A stretch of DNA of 7,338 nucleotides from CALMSM01 sp964534095 (GCA_964534095.1 CAZHPF010000044.1:1-7338); one strand, 5' to 3'. Positions 1 to 6,333 are shown, counted from the stretch's first letter. Program-made: numbers and translations. Notes: a model not told the origin generated them from the sequence alone.

Positions 1-1
1 A

Positions 2-697
2 GCAACCGTATTTGGTGCGCAGTATATTTTTCTACTGGGGGGCGTGCTGCTAGTTGTCGGATTAATTCCTCTCTTTCGCAGCGGCGAACCGACGGCGAAA
101 GGCCAGAAACTTGACTGGAAAGGGCTTGATACGGCAAAAATGAGCCGGGATTATTTATCTTATGCCGCACTTGGCATTGAGAATACAATCTGTGTCTTTA
201 TCTGGCCGCTATACCTGGGATTGTTTATATTGGTTGGGTCGGCTGCCTACGCAAAGTTGGGGGTGCTTTCCTCGGTTGCCGTGGTAGGTTCAGTGGCTTC
301 GGCGTTTCTGATCGGTAAATTGATTGATAATAAAAAGGGTCGCACTTTATTGCGGCTAAGCACCATATTAAACGCACTGGTGCATACCGTGAGACCTTTT
401 ATCGGTACATACGGAGCCTCGGTAGCGGCAAACCTTGCCAACGAAAGTGTGACAACCGGTTATCGCATGCCGTATACCAAAGGTGTATACGATGCGGCTG
501 ATGACTTGCCAGGGCATCGGATTGTGTATATTGCCAGCCTAGAGCTGTTTAGCAGCGCACTTAAGGCTACGGTGTACGCTCTCCTGGTAATACTCTCGCT
601 TGGGTTTAGCGCGTTTGCAGTAGCAACAATTGGGTTTAGCATAGCCGCCGTCAGCTCGTTGCTTATTATGACTGAACGATTCCGGGCTCTTGACTAG
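2..697 (+). CDS. MFS-type transporter, C-terminal part (5' end outside window)
   Basis: The frame is open to the left edge (codons from base 2), so this is the 3' part of a longer gene. The GTG at 44 is probably internal, because the residues before it (ATVFGAQYIFLLGG) continue a membrane helix. About 231 residues are visible, ending at TAG 695-697. Roughly six hydrophobic segments can be read, matching the second half of a 12-helix Major Facilitator protein. Bases 314-343 encode GKLIDNKKGR, close to the MFS motif A (G-x-L-x-D-x-x-G-R) expected in a cytoplasmic loop between helices. The family moves small solutes or drugs across the inner membrane by proton-linked or facilitated transport. 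The substrate cannot be told from this fragment. Membership of MFS is likely rather than certain, because the first half is missing. No terminator is visible between it and the next gene. Confidence 0.72.
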   Translation, partial: ATVFGAQYIFLLGGVLLVVGLIPLFRSGEPTAKGQKLDWKGLDTAKMSRDYLSYAALGIENTICVFIWPLYLGLFILVGSAAYAKLGVLSSVAVVGSVASAFLIGKLIDNKKGRTLLRLSTILNALVHTVRPFIGTYGASVAANLANESVTTGYRMPYTKGVYDAADDLPGHRIVYIASLELFSSALKATVYALLVILSLGFSAFAVATIGFSIAAVSSLLIMTERFRALD

Positions 698-730
698 CGT
701 ATCCGGATCATCACCAGAAATTCCGTCATT

Positions 731-761
731 TTGTTTTGGGATGGGTATAAGCGCGTATAAT
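731..761 (+). promoter_or_regulatory. Promoter of the 772 gene, short or no leader
   Basis: A perfect TATAAT lies at 756-761. A weak -35 candidate TTGTTT at 731-736 gives a 19-base spacer, and TTTTGG at 734-739 gives 16. The start codon at 772 lies 10 bases after the -10 box, so a start site at the usual distance leaves a leader of only a few bases. No Shine-Dalgarno is present. Confidence 0.6.
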
Positions 762-771
762 CTAGCGTAGA

Positions 772-1389
772 ATGAATAAACGAAAACTTCATCATGTGTG
801 GCGGGGCTTACAGAAATTAAGTTACTGGTATTTGTTACTCGCCTTTTTGCTGTGGACAGGCATTGCGGCGGGGGCGCTTCGTAACAACAATCTCCGGGCT
901 ATACAACTGCGCGACAATGTACTTGAGGTTGACAAACAAAATGGTGACGTGGAAGCGGCGCTTCGCGAACTCCGGGAGTTTACGTATGCCCATATGAACA
1001 CTAACTTAGCCAGTTCGTCCTCTGTCTATCCTCCTATCCAGCTTAAGTATCGGTATGAACGACTGGTAGAAGCAGCGCTTAAGAAGAATCAGGGCAGTAG
1101 TACGGTTTACGCCGATGCCCAGGCCTACTGCGAAAAAAACTTCCCCGAAAGCTTTTATGGTGCCGGGCGGCTACCATGTATACAACAGTATATTGATAGC
1201 CATCCCGTTAAAAACGCTCCGCCTCCAAACGTTCCAGATAGTCTATACAAGTTTGACTTTGTCAGCCCTACTTGGTCGCCGGATTTAGCGGGGTGGAGTA
1301 TTGTGTTAGCGGCACTCTGCGGGTTTATGTTTATTGTGCGGTTTGTATTAGAGCGCTGGATGCGAGCCAAACTCAGAGCCCGCCTCTAA
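772..1389 (+). CDS. Hypothetical two-transmembrane protein with an extracytoplasmic domain
   Basis: I do not recognise a named family. The 205-residue product has a basic N-terminus (MNKRKLHH), a hydrophobic segment at about residues 18-36, a hydrophilic domain of about 135 residues, a second hydrophobic segment at about 174-193, and a basic tail (RAKLRARL). The positive-inside rule places both ends in the cytoplasm and the middle domain outside. That domain starts with a helical, charged stretch (about 44-72), has Cys120 and Cys136 that could form a disulfide, and ends in a proline-rich part (about 145-170). An in-frame TAG at 763-765 makes ATG 772 the likely start. The gene has its own TATAAT box and no Shine-Dalgarno. 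It lies between a transporter gene and the small 1560 gene, and nothing in that context fixes its role. It could be an envelope or cell-division-associated membrane protein, but that is a guess. Confidence 0.8.
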   Translation: MNKRKLHHVWRGLQKLSYWYLLLAFLLWTGIAAGALRNNNLRAIQLRDNVLEVDKQNGDVEAALRELREFTYAHMNTNLASSSSVYPPIQLKYRYERLVEAALKKNQGSSTVYADAQAYCEKNFPESFYGAGRLPCIQQYIDSHPVKNAPPPNVPDSLYKFDFVSPTWSPDLAGWSIVLAALCGFMFIVRFVLERWMRAKLRARL

Positions 1390-1446
1390 GGCGTACTTTC
1401 CCTGCATCAAGTGTTGTCAGTATGTCTACTTTTACATTTCTTCTTT

Positions 1447-1474
1447 ACAGGGGTAGAAAAACCATAACAGGGGT
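1447..1474 (+). repeat. Pair of ACAGGGGT direct repeats
   Basis: ACAGGGGT occurs at 1447-1454 and 1467-1474, exactly 20 bases apart start to start, about two helical turns. Both copies lie just upstream of the promoter at 1492-1521. Spacing and position would fit tandem binding sites for a regulator, but an 8-base repeat pair is weak evidence alone. Confidence 0.35.
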
Positions 1475-1482
1475 GATATTCG

Positions 1483-1496
1483 GTCAAACTGTTGAC
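1483..1496 (+). promoter_or_regulatory. Operator-like palindrome overlapping the -35 box
   Basis: GTCAA-ACTG-TTGAC is a perfect 5+5 inverted repeat around a 4-base centre. Its right arm supplies five of the six bases of the TTGACA -35 element. A dimeric repressor bound here would block RNA polymerase. A regulatory role is inferred from placement only. Confidence 0.35.
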
Positions 1497-1521
1497 AAGT
1501 GAAAACCAGAGGGAGTATGGT
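1492..1521 (+). promoter_or_regulatory. Promoter of the 65-residue protein gene
   Basis: A consensus -35 TTGACA (1492-1497) is followed after 18 bases by TATGGT (1516-1521, four of six matches to TATAAT). The expected start site near 1528 gives a leader of about 30 bases. That leader carries a purine-rich Shine-Dalgarno (GAGGGAG, 1544-1550) nine bases before ATG 1560. It is the only plus-strand unit in the window with a conventional leader and ribosome binding site. Confidence 0.6.
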
Positions 1522-1559
1522 AGCTGTACCAATAGTTAAGAGAGAGGGAGACTAAGCAA

Positions 1560-1757
1560 ATGGCTTATACGCATAAAAACTCTAAAGGTGTTACGTATCA
1601 CCTAAACAGCAAAGACGTTGTACTTCGCGGTGGCAAAAAGCAAACCATTTACTACTTCAGTAAAGACAACCGCCCAGAGGCAACTGACCTCCCAGATGGC
1701 ATGACAGTAAATGAAAACCCACGAAACGGTTTTCTAACTGTTAGCCGCAAGAAATAA
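1560..1757 (+). CDS. Small basic protein of a CPR-type family, function unknown
   Basis: The 65-residue protein begins MAYTHKNSKGVTYHLNSKDV and ends with a basic tail (SRKK). It is rich in Lys and Arg, lacks Cys and Trp, has no signal peptide or membrane segment, and so should be a soluble cytoplasmic protein. Its middle (LRGGKKQTIYYFSKD) and end (NENPRNGFLTVSRKK) look like short alternating beta strands. From memory, similar proteins with K-N-S-K-G-x-T-Y-Y-L, L-R-x-G-x-x-Q-x-I-Y-F-F and ENPRTG patterns are common in Saccharibacteria and other CPR genomes, usually annotated as hypothetical. I could not check this. Size and charge would suit a nucleic-acid-binding or ribosome-associated protein, but no known motif shows it. 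It is monocistronic: own promoter, a good Shine-Dalgarno and a strong terminator 20 bases after the stop, which suggests high expression. Confidence 0.85.
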   Translation: MAYTHKNSKGVTYHLNSKDVVLRGGKKQTIYYFSKDNRPEATDLPDGMTVNENPRNGFLTVSRKK

Positions 1758-1777
1758 TCGCAAGATTACTTTGAGTC

Positions 1778-1808
1778 AAAAACGCCCCGTATATATCGGG
1801 GCGTTTTT
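1778..1808. terminator. Bidirectional rho-independent terminator
   Basis: AAAAACGCCCCG (1778-1789) and CGGGGCGTTTTT (1797-1808) are perfect 12-base arms around a 7-base loop. The GC-rich core is flanked by A5 on the left and T5 on the right, so a U-tract follows the hairpin on both strands. It lies between two convergent units, the 65-residue gene (stop 1757) and the pilin operon (last stop near 1834, minus strand), and can end both. Confidence 0.93.
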
Positions 1809-1833
1809 AGTGTGGGCTTGTTTCTGGTTTATT

Positions 1834-3261
1834 TTAGGGAAATACTTCTTGGTAACTGGTCACTGTCCATGTACTTGCACCAGACGATAGCGTCGTACCA
1901 AAGGTGACGGTGCCAGCACCGTTCATGTCAACGGTTTGTCCTACGATTGAACCGACGCTCCCGCTGCCAGCCAGCGTCGCTTTACCCCAATAAGCTTGGA
2001 AGATCATACCAGGCAGATTGACGGCGCCACCGACGTTAACGGTTTGTGTATTTTGAGAAGTTTTGAGCTCGTTACCGGTCAAAGTAGTGCAGTTTGGATT
2101 GCAAAAACCGCTCGACTTAAAACTCACAAAGTGAATTCCCGTCCCAGAGCTGTTGGCGATCATTTGAGCTGAGCCGCCAACAGTAATTGTGCCGTCGACC
2201 ATGACAACCGGCCGGGTAGCCCCTACGCTGTTTGCTACCGTAATACGGGCAGCACCACCGATGTTAAGGTTGCCTGTAATGTAAGCATTGCCAGTGATAA
2301 CGAGGTTGCAGCTCCCGTCAATACTCACATTACCTGTCAGTTTTAAATTTACCGGCCATGTCCGGTCGAACGGCCATGATTGGCAGGTGTAGGTGTTGCT
2401 ATTGCCGGCTCCGGTGGTTGTAACGGCTGCGATATGTCCAGCGCGGTTATAGGTGGGTGGGGTGACTACCGGGGCTACGCAGCCTGGTACAAGCCCGCTA
2501 CCCGTACTGCCAGGGAGAATGTTACCGGCAGGATTCCCACTTCCATTGTTGTTGCTTGTTTGTCCGGTCGCGCAGACGGTTCCATAGATAGCTGTACTCC
2601 ATGCAGTGGAAATAGGCTGACCAGTGCTACAAACCTGCGGATAGGTCGGTCCAGGATTACTGCCACTGGGGCAGAGTTGGTTGGCGACATTGACTTTTAG
2701 AGGCTTGGCATACGTACCAATTTTTGCTGCTCCGGTAAGGGTGATTCCTCCATTAACGTAGACATCGGAGTTAGTAATGTTGGCACTTCCGCCCAATATG
2801 AGCCCTCCTGGACCCGTATGAACCGAGTATCCCTCCGACCCAGTGCCAACCACGGTAACTTTCACTAAACGTGTGCTAATGGCTGCACTTTTGCCGTAGC
2901 GGTATACTTTAGCGGTAGCAACGATAGTTTTCGCATTGCCGCTAGCATTCGTAACGGTAGCCGTAAACTCGCCGCGTCCCTGCGTAGCATTGTTAAAGAA
3001 AGTTTGTGTTGTGGGGTATCCCGCAAACGAATCATTACTATTGAGCTGATGCAGAGTCTGTTCTATACCGGCTTCGGCAACCATCAGCGCGTTTGAGTTG
3101 TATACTTTCTGGTTACTAATTGCATACTGGCTAGCTGTCAAACTTGCCAGAGAAAACCCAATCAACACCAGCACCGCGGCAATTACCAGCACACTCACCA
3201 TCATCATCCCGTGCTGGTTAAGACTATTACCAGTGCCTATCCGACGTGGTTTGCTAATCAT
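1834..3261 (-). CDS. PilX/GspK-like large minor pilin with a probable beta-helical ectodomain
   Basis: This is the last gene of the pilin operon, starting inside the end of the previous gene (8-base overlap). The 475-residue product has a basic N-terminus, then QHG followed by MMMVSVLVIAAVLVLIGFSL (about residues 19-38). That is a prepilin-like leader ending at Gly18 and one hydrophobic helix. The position equivalent to pilin Glu5 is Ser23, so the usual Glu is absent, as in GspK/PilX-type tip subunits. NALMVAEAGIEQTLHQLN (57-74) matches the A-E-A-G-I stretch typical of PilX N-terminal domains. From about 150 on, short Gly/Asn/Thr/Val-rich turns repeat (GGSANITNSDVYVNGG, GNAYITGNLNIGGAARI, GGSAQMIANSSG), suggesting a right-handed beta-helix. 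Eight cysteines (197, 211, 230, 261, 293, 318, 387, 391) could form disulfides. The protein is probably anchored in the membrane until assembled, then exposed at the pilus tip as an adhesin. Pilin class is fairly sure; tip role and fold are inferred. Confidence 0.85.
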   Translation of the reverse strand: MISKPRRIGTGNSLNQHGMMMVSVLVIAAVLVLIGFSLASLTASQYAISNQKVYNSNALMVAEAGIEQTLHQLNSNDSFAGYPTTQTFFNNATQGRGEFTATVTNASGNAKTIVATAKVYRYGKSAAISTRLVKVTVVGTGSEGYSVHTGPGGLILGGSANITNSDVYVNGGITLTGAAKIGTYAKPLKVNVANQLCPSGSNPGPTYPQVCSTGQPISTAWSTAIYGTVCATGQTSNNNGSGNPAGNILPGSTGSGLVPGCVAPVVTPPTYNRAGHIAAVTTTGAGNSNTYTCQSWPFDRTWPVNLKLTGNVSIDGSCNLVITGNAYITGNLNIGGAARITVANSVGATRPVVMVDGTITVGGSAQMIANSSGTGIHFVSFKSSGFCNPNCTTLTGNELKTSQNTQTVNVGGAVNLPGMIFQAYWGKATLAGSGSVGSIVGQTVDMNGAGTVTFGTTLSSGASTWTVTSYQEVFP

Positions 3262-3925
3262 TCCTAAATACCATCCTTGTTTTGTACTCAGCTAACACTG
3301 ATTCCGGGTAACGTTCTACCCGCAGTTTGACGTAGAGTTCAATCGAGCGGGCTTCGTCCGGGGCAACTTCCTGGTTTTGGTCATTATAGTAGGTCACCGT
3401 AAACGTATCGACATTGCCGAGTAGTTTTCTGTCCGCCGGACAGTTTGTAGTTGCCGAAGCCGCCGGGCAAGTCGTTTTGGCTGCGTTACCAGTCACGGGT
3501 GCAGCTAGTGTGCGCTTGTATAAATTGCCGCCGTTGACAAAGTAAATACTATTATTTTTTTGTGAGATATATTGCGCCGGATCAGAAAATATAATAGCAC
3601 CACTTGTATTTTCGGCCGCCGTGGCAAGCACGAGAGTGCTGGCGCTTGATTGCCAGCTGAGCTTATCGGCTGGCGCATCCGGCGCATTATTGTCATCCCA
3701 CCGGTTGTTTTGGTCGGCATTGGCCGACAACCGGATGTCGTTAGTCGTTATATCAAGGGCGATTTGGGCTTCGTTCAAAAGTTCAGCACGCGCACCCGCC
3801 ACTCCGTATTGCGTCAGGCTATTGAGCATAAAGCCAATGATAAGGGCTATCAACAGTCCAGTGACGCTGAGTCCTATCAGCAGTTCGACAAGCGTAAACC
3901 CTCCTACACTGCGCCGAACTTTCAT
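3254..3925 (-). CDS. PilW-like minor type IV pilin
   Basis: The 223-residue prepilin has the leader MKVRRSVGG, then FTLVELLIGLSVTGLLIALI. Prepilin peptidase should cut after Gly9, leaving Phe10 as the N-methylated residue and Glu14 as the conserved Glu5. The hydrophobic helix runs to about residue 34. Then follow an amphipathic helical stretch to about 68 (QYGVAGARAELLNEAQIALDITTNDIR in part) and a globular beta-rich domain. Cys153 and Cys162 could form a disulfide loop. Length and the N-terminal pattern fit the PilW/GspJ type of minor pilin, which helps prime pilus assembly. Its ATG overlaps the previous gene's stop as ATGA (3925-3922), and its own end overlaps the next start, so translation is probably coupled. 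Assignment to pilins is firm from the GFTLVELL motif; the PilW label is by size, order and general look. Confidence 0.9.
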   Translation of the reverse strand: MKVRRSVGGFTLVELLIGLSVTGLLIALIIGFMLNSLTQYGVAGARAELLNEAQIALDITTNDIRLSANADQNNRWDDNNAPDAPADKLSWQSSASTLVLATAAENTSGAIIFSDPAQYISQKNNSIYFVNGGNLYKRTLAAPVTGNAAKTTCPAASATTNCPADRKLLGNVDTFTVTYYNDQNQEVAPDEARSIELYVKLRVERYPESVLAEYKTRMVFRND

Positions 3926-4311
3926 TGAGTAATCCCTATCACTCCAATAAGCGAGCTAAGTGTTATATTTCGCGGGCTGCCACCATACGAGTAACTAACC
4001 GTTGCATCCACTCGCCGCAATCCCGACACGGGTTCACTCACGGTTACCGAACCAGTTGCCCCAACTGGCAAACTATCAGGTAATTGGGACGTGAAGTTAA
4101 TTGTCTGGCCAGGCGTCAGACTATTGTAGTTACTGTTTCTGAGCGTTTCTATCTGACGTCCGGCGGCACGGTTAGCCAACTCAACATAGCCGGCCTGTGC
4201 CTGTACACGCTGGATACTGATAAAGAGCGTGCTAAGGCCAACCATGATAGCGCTAATAACCACCAACGTTATCATAATTTCTGCAAGGGTAAAACCTCTT
4301 TCGTCGCGCAT
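3922..4311 (-). CDS. PilV/GspI-like minor type IV pilin
   Basis: First gene of the pilin operon. The 129-residue product starts MRDERGFTLAEIMITLVVIS: a six-residue leader ending at Gly6, Phe7 as the mature N-terminus and Glu11 in the Glu5 position, followed by a hydrophobic helix to about residue 33. The rest is short: a helix with VELANRAAGRQIETLRNSNY (43-62) and then beta-strand-like segments ending near RRVDATVSYSYG and NITLSSLIG. This matches small PilV/GspI-type minor pilins, which sit with PilW and PilX homologues in initiation complexes. An in-frame stop at 4326-4324 and no other start between fix ATG 4311. No Shine-Dalgarno precedes it; a TATAAG hexamer lies four bases upstream. No major pilin, assembly ATPase, platform protein or prepilin peptidase is in the window, so those must be elsewhere. 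Confidence 0.9.
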   Translation of the reverse strand: MRDERGFTLAEIMITLVVISAIMVGLSTLFISIQRVQAQAGYVELANRAAGRQIETLRNSNYNSLTPGQTINFTSQLPDSLPVGATGSVTVSEPVSGLRRVDATVSYSYGGSPRNITLSSLIGVIGITQ

Positions 4312-4315
4312 TATG

Positions 4316-4341
4316 CTTATACTTTACTACATTTACGGCAA
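4316..4341 (-). promoter_or_regulatory. Probable promoter of the pilin operon
   Basis: On the minus strand TATAAG (4321-4316) ends four bases before ATG 4311. A TTGCCG (4341-4336) lies upstream, but its 14-base spacer is too short for a canonical -35. The -10 call rests on the hexamer, the absence of a Shine-Dalgarno, and the same arrangement at other starts in this window. Confidence 0.4.
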
Positions 4342-4407
4342 CTTAGTGGTAATGACGGAGGGGCACAGAGAAAATGCTTTTTGTGAGTATAACGAGATCA
4401 GATATTT

Positions 4408-4416
4408 TGATACAAT
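4408..4416 (+). promoter_or_regulatory. Extended -10 promoter of the ABC exporter genes, leaderless
   Basis: TGATACAAT (4408-4416) is an extended -10 element: TG, one base, then TACAAT. Seven bases separate the hexamer from ATG 4424, so the expected transcription start falls on or next to the start codon. No -35 is evident at the right distance and no Shine-Dalgarno precedes the ATG. Confidence 0.6.
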
Positions 4417-4423
4417 ACTCTTT

Positions 4424-5206
4424 ATGGCAAAATCACAATCTCCTTCCAAAACCAGTGTTATCGTCGACGTAAAAAACCTCATCAAAACGTATGATCGAAA
4501 GAACGTCGTAGACGGCGTATCCTTTGAGGTCAAAAAAGGCGAGATATTCGGTATTTTAGGACCGAATGGCGCCGGTAAAACCACTACGCTAGAGATGATT
4601 GAGGCGCTTCGCCCTATAGACGGCGGGCAAGCAATCCTGGCCGGTTATGATGTTGCCACGCAATCAACGGAAGTCAAAGCCGTCATTGGCGTGCAGCCGC
4701 AAAGTCCGGCTTTTCAGGACAAAACCAAACTGACCGAGCTCATCGAATTATTTTCGGCAGCATACGGAGAGGCCGTAGACCCCCAAGAGTTTTTGCGGGA
4801 AGTACAGCTCGAAGAAAAGGCGAGTAGCTACGTCGAACAACTTTCGGGCGGCCAAAAACAGCGTTTCAGTATCGCCGCCGCACTGGTACACGGGCCGAAA
4901 GTATTTTTCCTGGACGAGCCAACCACAGGCCTTGACCCGCAAGCCCGCCGAAACCTGTGGGAACTTATTCGCGAAGTACGTGATAAAGGAGTGACAGTCA
5001 TCATGACCACGCATTATATGGACGAAGCCGAACTGCTCTGCGACCGCGTGGCTGTCATGGATGCCGGTAAAATCATCGCGCTCGATAGTCCAAAAAACCT
5101 TATCCAGGCGTTACTTAAACGAGGCTTTAAAAAACCACAAATAGTAGAACAAGCCGACCTCGAAGACGTATTTATTGACTTAACCGGTAAGGAGCTAAGA
5201 GATTGA
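4424..5206 (+). CDS. ABC-2 type exporter, ATP-binding subunit
   Basis: The 260-residue nucleotide-binding subunit couples ATP hydrolysis to export through the permease encoded next. All expected motifs are present: Walker A GPNGAGKT (46-53), a Q-loop region near Gln91/Gln93 (VQPQ), signature LSGGQ (140-144), Walker B VFFLDEP with Asp164 and catalytic Glu165, D-loop GLDP (169-172) and switch His197. The tail DLEDVFIDLTGKELRD is typical of CcmA/DrrA-like ATPases of ABC-2 exporters. The frame stays open upstream to 4229, but I place the start at ATG 4424: homologous proteins begin shortly before the V-x-x-L-x-K-x-Y strand, the upstream stretch is unlike an ABC protein and runs back over the divergent pilin gene, and an extended -10 box sits seven bases before this ATG. 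The end overlaps the permease start region, so the two are one operon. Substrate unknown: drugs, lipids, peptides or polysaccharide are possible. Confidence 0.96.
   Translation: MAKSQSPSKTSVIVDVKNLIKTYDRKNVVDGVSFEVKKGEIFGILGPNGAGKTTTLEMIEALRPIDGGQAILAGYDVATQSTEVKAVIGVQPQSPAFQDKTKLTELIELFSAAYGEAVDPQEFLREVQLEEKASSYVEQLSGGQKQRFSIAAALVHGPKVFFLDEPTTGLDPQARRNLWELIREVRDKGVTVIMTTHYMDEAELLCDRVAVMDAGKIIALDSPKNLIQALLKRGFKKPQIVEQADLEDVFIDLTGKELRD
5189..5194 (+). promoter_or_regulatory. Shine-Dalgarno AAGGAG for the permease gene
   Basis: AAGGAG lies inside the end of the ATPase gene, 8 bases before TTG 5203 and 14 before ATG 5209. The spacing suits TTG better, so this site bears directly on which start is used. 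Confidence 0.6.
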
Positions 5207-5208
5207 TC

Positions 5209-6318
5209 ATGAAAAAATCACTGCATACCATCTGGACATTTGCCCGTATTGATATCAAACGAACCTTTCGTGACAGGGTTGCCTTATTCTTTGTATTTCT
5301 TTTCCCACTCATCTTTTTGTTTGTGTTCGGCGGATTGTTCGGCGGCAATAATGTAACCTCGTTCAAGGTCGCGCTTATCAACAATTCACAAACCGAATTT
5401 GCCAAAGGCTTTGTCGATCAAGCCAATAGTACCAAAGTTCTCGAAATCAACCAGGAAATTACTACGCTCGACCAAGCTACCGAAAAAATGAAACGCAGCG
5501 AACTTGATGCGACTATCATATTGCCAGAGAGTTTTGGTGAAGTTGCCAAAGACAAGTCATATCCAGCGGGTGAGGCAACAGTGCTTTATAGTCCTAATAA
5601 CGAACAGGCCGGGCAGACACTGAGCTCAATTTTGGACGGTATCTTCAAAGACATTAATGACAAGCTTGTCCCGTCAGAAACGCCCTTTACCGTCAAAACT
5701 GAATCCACCGCTACGGCCAGCCAGCGCCGTTTTGACTATACCTTTGCCGGACTGCTCGGCTTCTCTATCTTGAGCCTTGGTATTTTTGGCCCGACCAACG
5801 TTTTCCCGCAGCTCAAGAAGCAAGGCGTGCTGCGACGCTACCACACCACCACCTTAAAGGTATGGCAGTACTTTGTGGCTAACGCCATTTCGTCAGCCTT
5901 TATTGGCATACTCTCTGTAGCACTGTTGTTTGTTACGGCCGTGTTTGCGTTTGACCTCAATATGGTTGGAGACTACGCAAGCCTGATTGCGATGGTGGTG
6001 CTTGGCACGATCGTACTGTTTGGGATTGGACTGGCCGTAGGCGGTTGGGCCAAAAACGAAAACCAGGCTGCGCCGCTGGCCAACCTCATTACCTTCCCGA
6101 TGATGTTTTTAAGCGGTACGTTCTTTCCACGTTTCCTTATGCCGGAGTGGCTACAAACTGCCTCGGGCTTTTTGCCTTTGACACCAGTGATTGACGGGGT
6201 ACGTCTTATTATCACCGAAGGTAAAACTATTTTTGAACTCGGCACACAAGTCGGATTGCTAGCCGTATGGGCAGTGGTCGTATACGTCGTTGCTTTCCGT
6301 GTGTTCCGCTGGGAATAA
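5209..6318 (+). CDS. ABC-2 type exporter, permease subunit
   Basis: The product has 369 residues from ATG 5209, or 371 from TTG 5203. TTG 5203 would overlap the ATPase stop and has the better Shine-Dalgarno spacing; I chose ATG because ATG is the commoner start codon. Numbering from TTG: a basic N-terminus is followed by a membrane helix at about 26-46, a large extracytoplasmic domain (about 50-175), then about five helices (near 178-198, 223-250, 257-281, 292-312, 346-366). This is the usual layout of long ABC-2 permeases (DrrB/YhgE-like, ABC2_membrane_3 type). Family hallmarks include FPMMFLSGTFFPRFLMPEWL (298-317) and LPLTPVIDGVRLI (324-336). It forms the channel part of an exporter with the preceding ATPase, probably as a 2+2 complex. 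The C-terminus ends FRVFRWE, a short tail common in the family. The exported compound cannot be deduced. Confidence 0.95.
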   Translation: MKKSLHTIWTFARIDIKRTFRDRVALFFVFLFPLIFLFVFGGLFGGNNVTSFKVALINNSQTEFAKGFVDQANSTKVLEINQEITTLDQATEKMKRSELDATIILPESFGEVAKDKSYPAGEATVLYSPNNEQAGQTLSSILDGIFKDINDKLVPSETPFTVKTESTATASQRRFDYTFAGLLGFSILSLGIFGPTNVFPQLKKQGVLRRYHTTTLKVWQYFVANAISSAFIGILSVALLFVTAVFAFDLNMVGDYASLIAMVVLGTIVLFGIGLAVGGWAKNENQAAPLANLITFPMMFLSGTFFPRFLMPEWLQTASGFLPLTPVIDGVRLIITEGKTIFELGTQVGLLAVWAVVVYVVAFRVFRWE

Positions 6319-6321
6319 CGC

Positions 6322-6327
6322 TATACT
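6322..6327 (+). promoter_or_regulatory. -10-like element directly before dus
   Basis: TATACT lies in the 15-base gap between the permease stop and dus, six bases before ATG 6334. It would give a leaderless dus transcript. No good -35 or TG extension is seen, so dus may equally be read through from the exporter genes. AGGG at 6328-6331 is only two bases from the ATG, too close to act as a Shine-Dalgarno. Confidence 0.4.
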
Positions 6328-6333
6328 AGGGCT

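Noticed and set aside
44..46. GTG as true start of the transporter gene
   Set aside because: The frame is open to the window edge, and the residues before the GTG continue a hydrophobic helix; what remains is only about half of an MFS protein.
1390..1440. Terminator or small RNA after the 205-residue gene
   Set aside because: No stable hairpin with a T-tract can be seen; the stretch is just unstructured spacer.
1272..1502. A 76-codon plus-strand reading frame overlapping the end of the 205-residue gene
   Set aside because: It overlaps a well-supported gene in another frame, has no ribosome binding site, and runs into the promoter region at 1492.
2380..2700. A 106-codon plus-strand frame opposite the large pilin gene
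   Set aside because: It is a shadow of the minus-strand Gly/Thr-rich coding sequence, with no recognisable protein features or start signals.
2740..2830. Tandem DNA repeat in the pilin ectodomain coding sequence
   Set aside because: The protein shows loose Gly/Asn-rich turns, but the nucleotide sequence does not repeat exactly, so it is a protein-level pattern rather than a DNA repeat.
4229..4423. A longer 5' end for the ABC ATPase gene
   Set aside because: The extra 65 residues do not resemble an ABC protein, run antisense over the start of the pilin operon, and cross the extended -10 box that sits just before ATG 4424.
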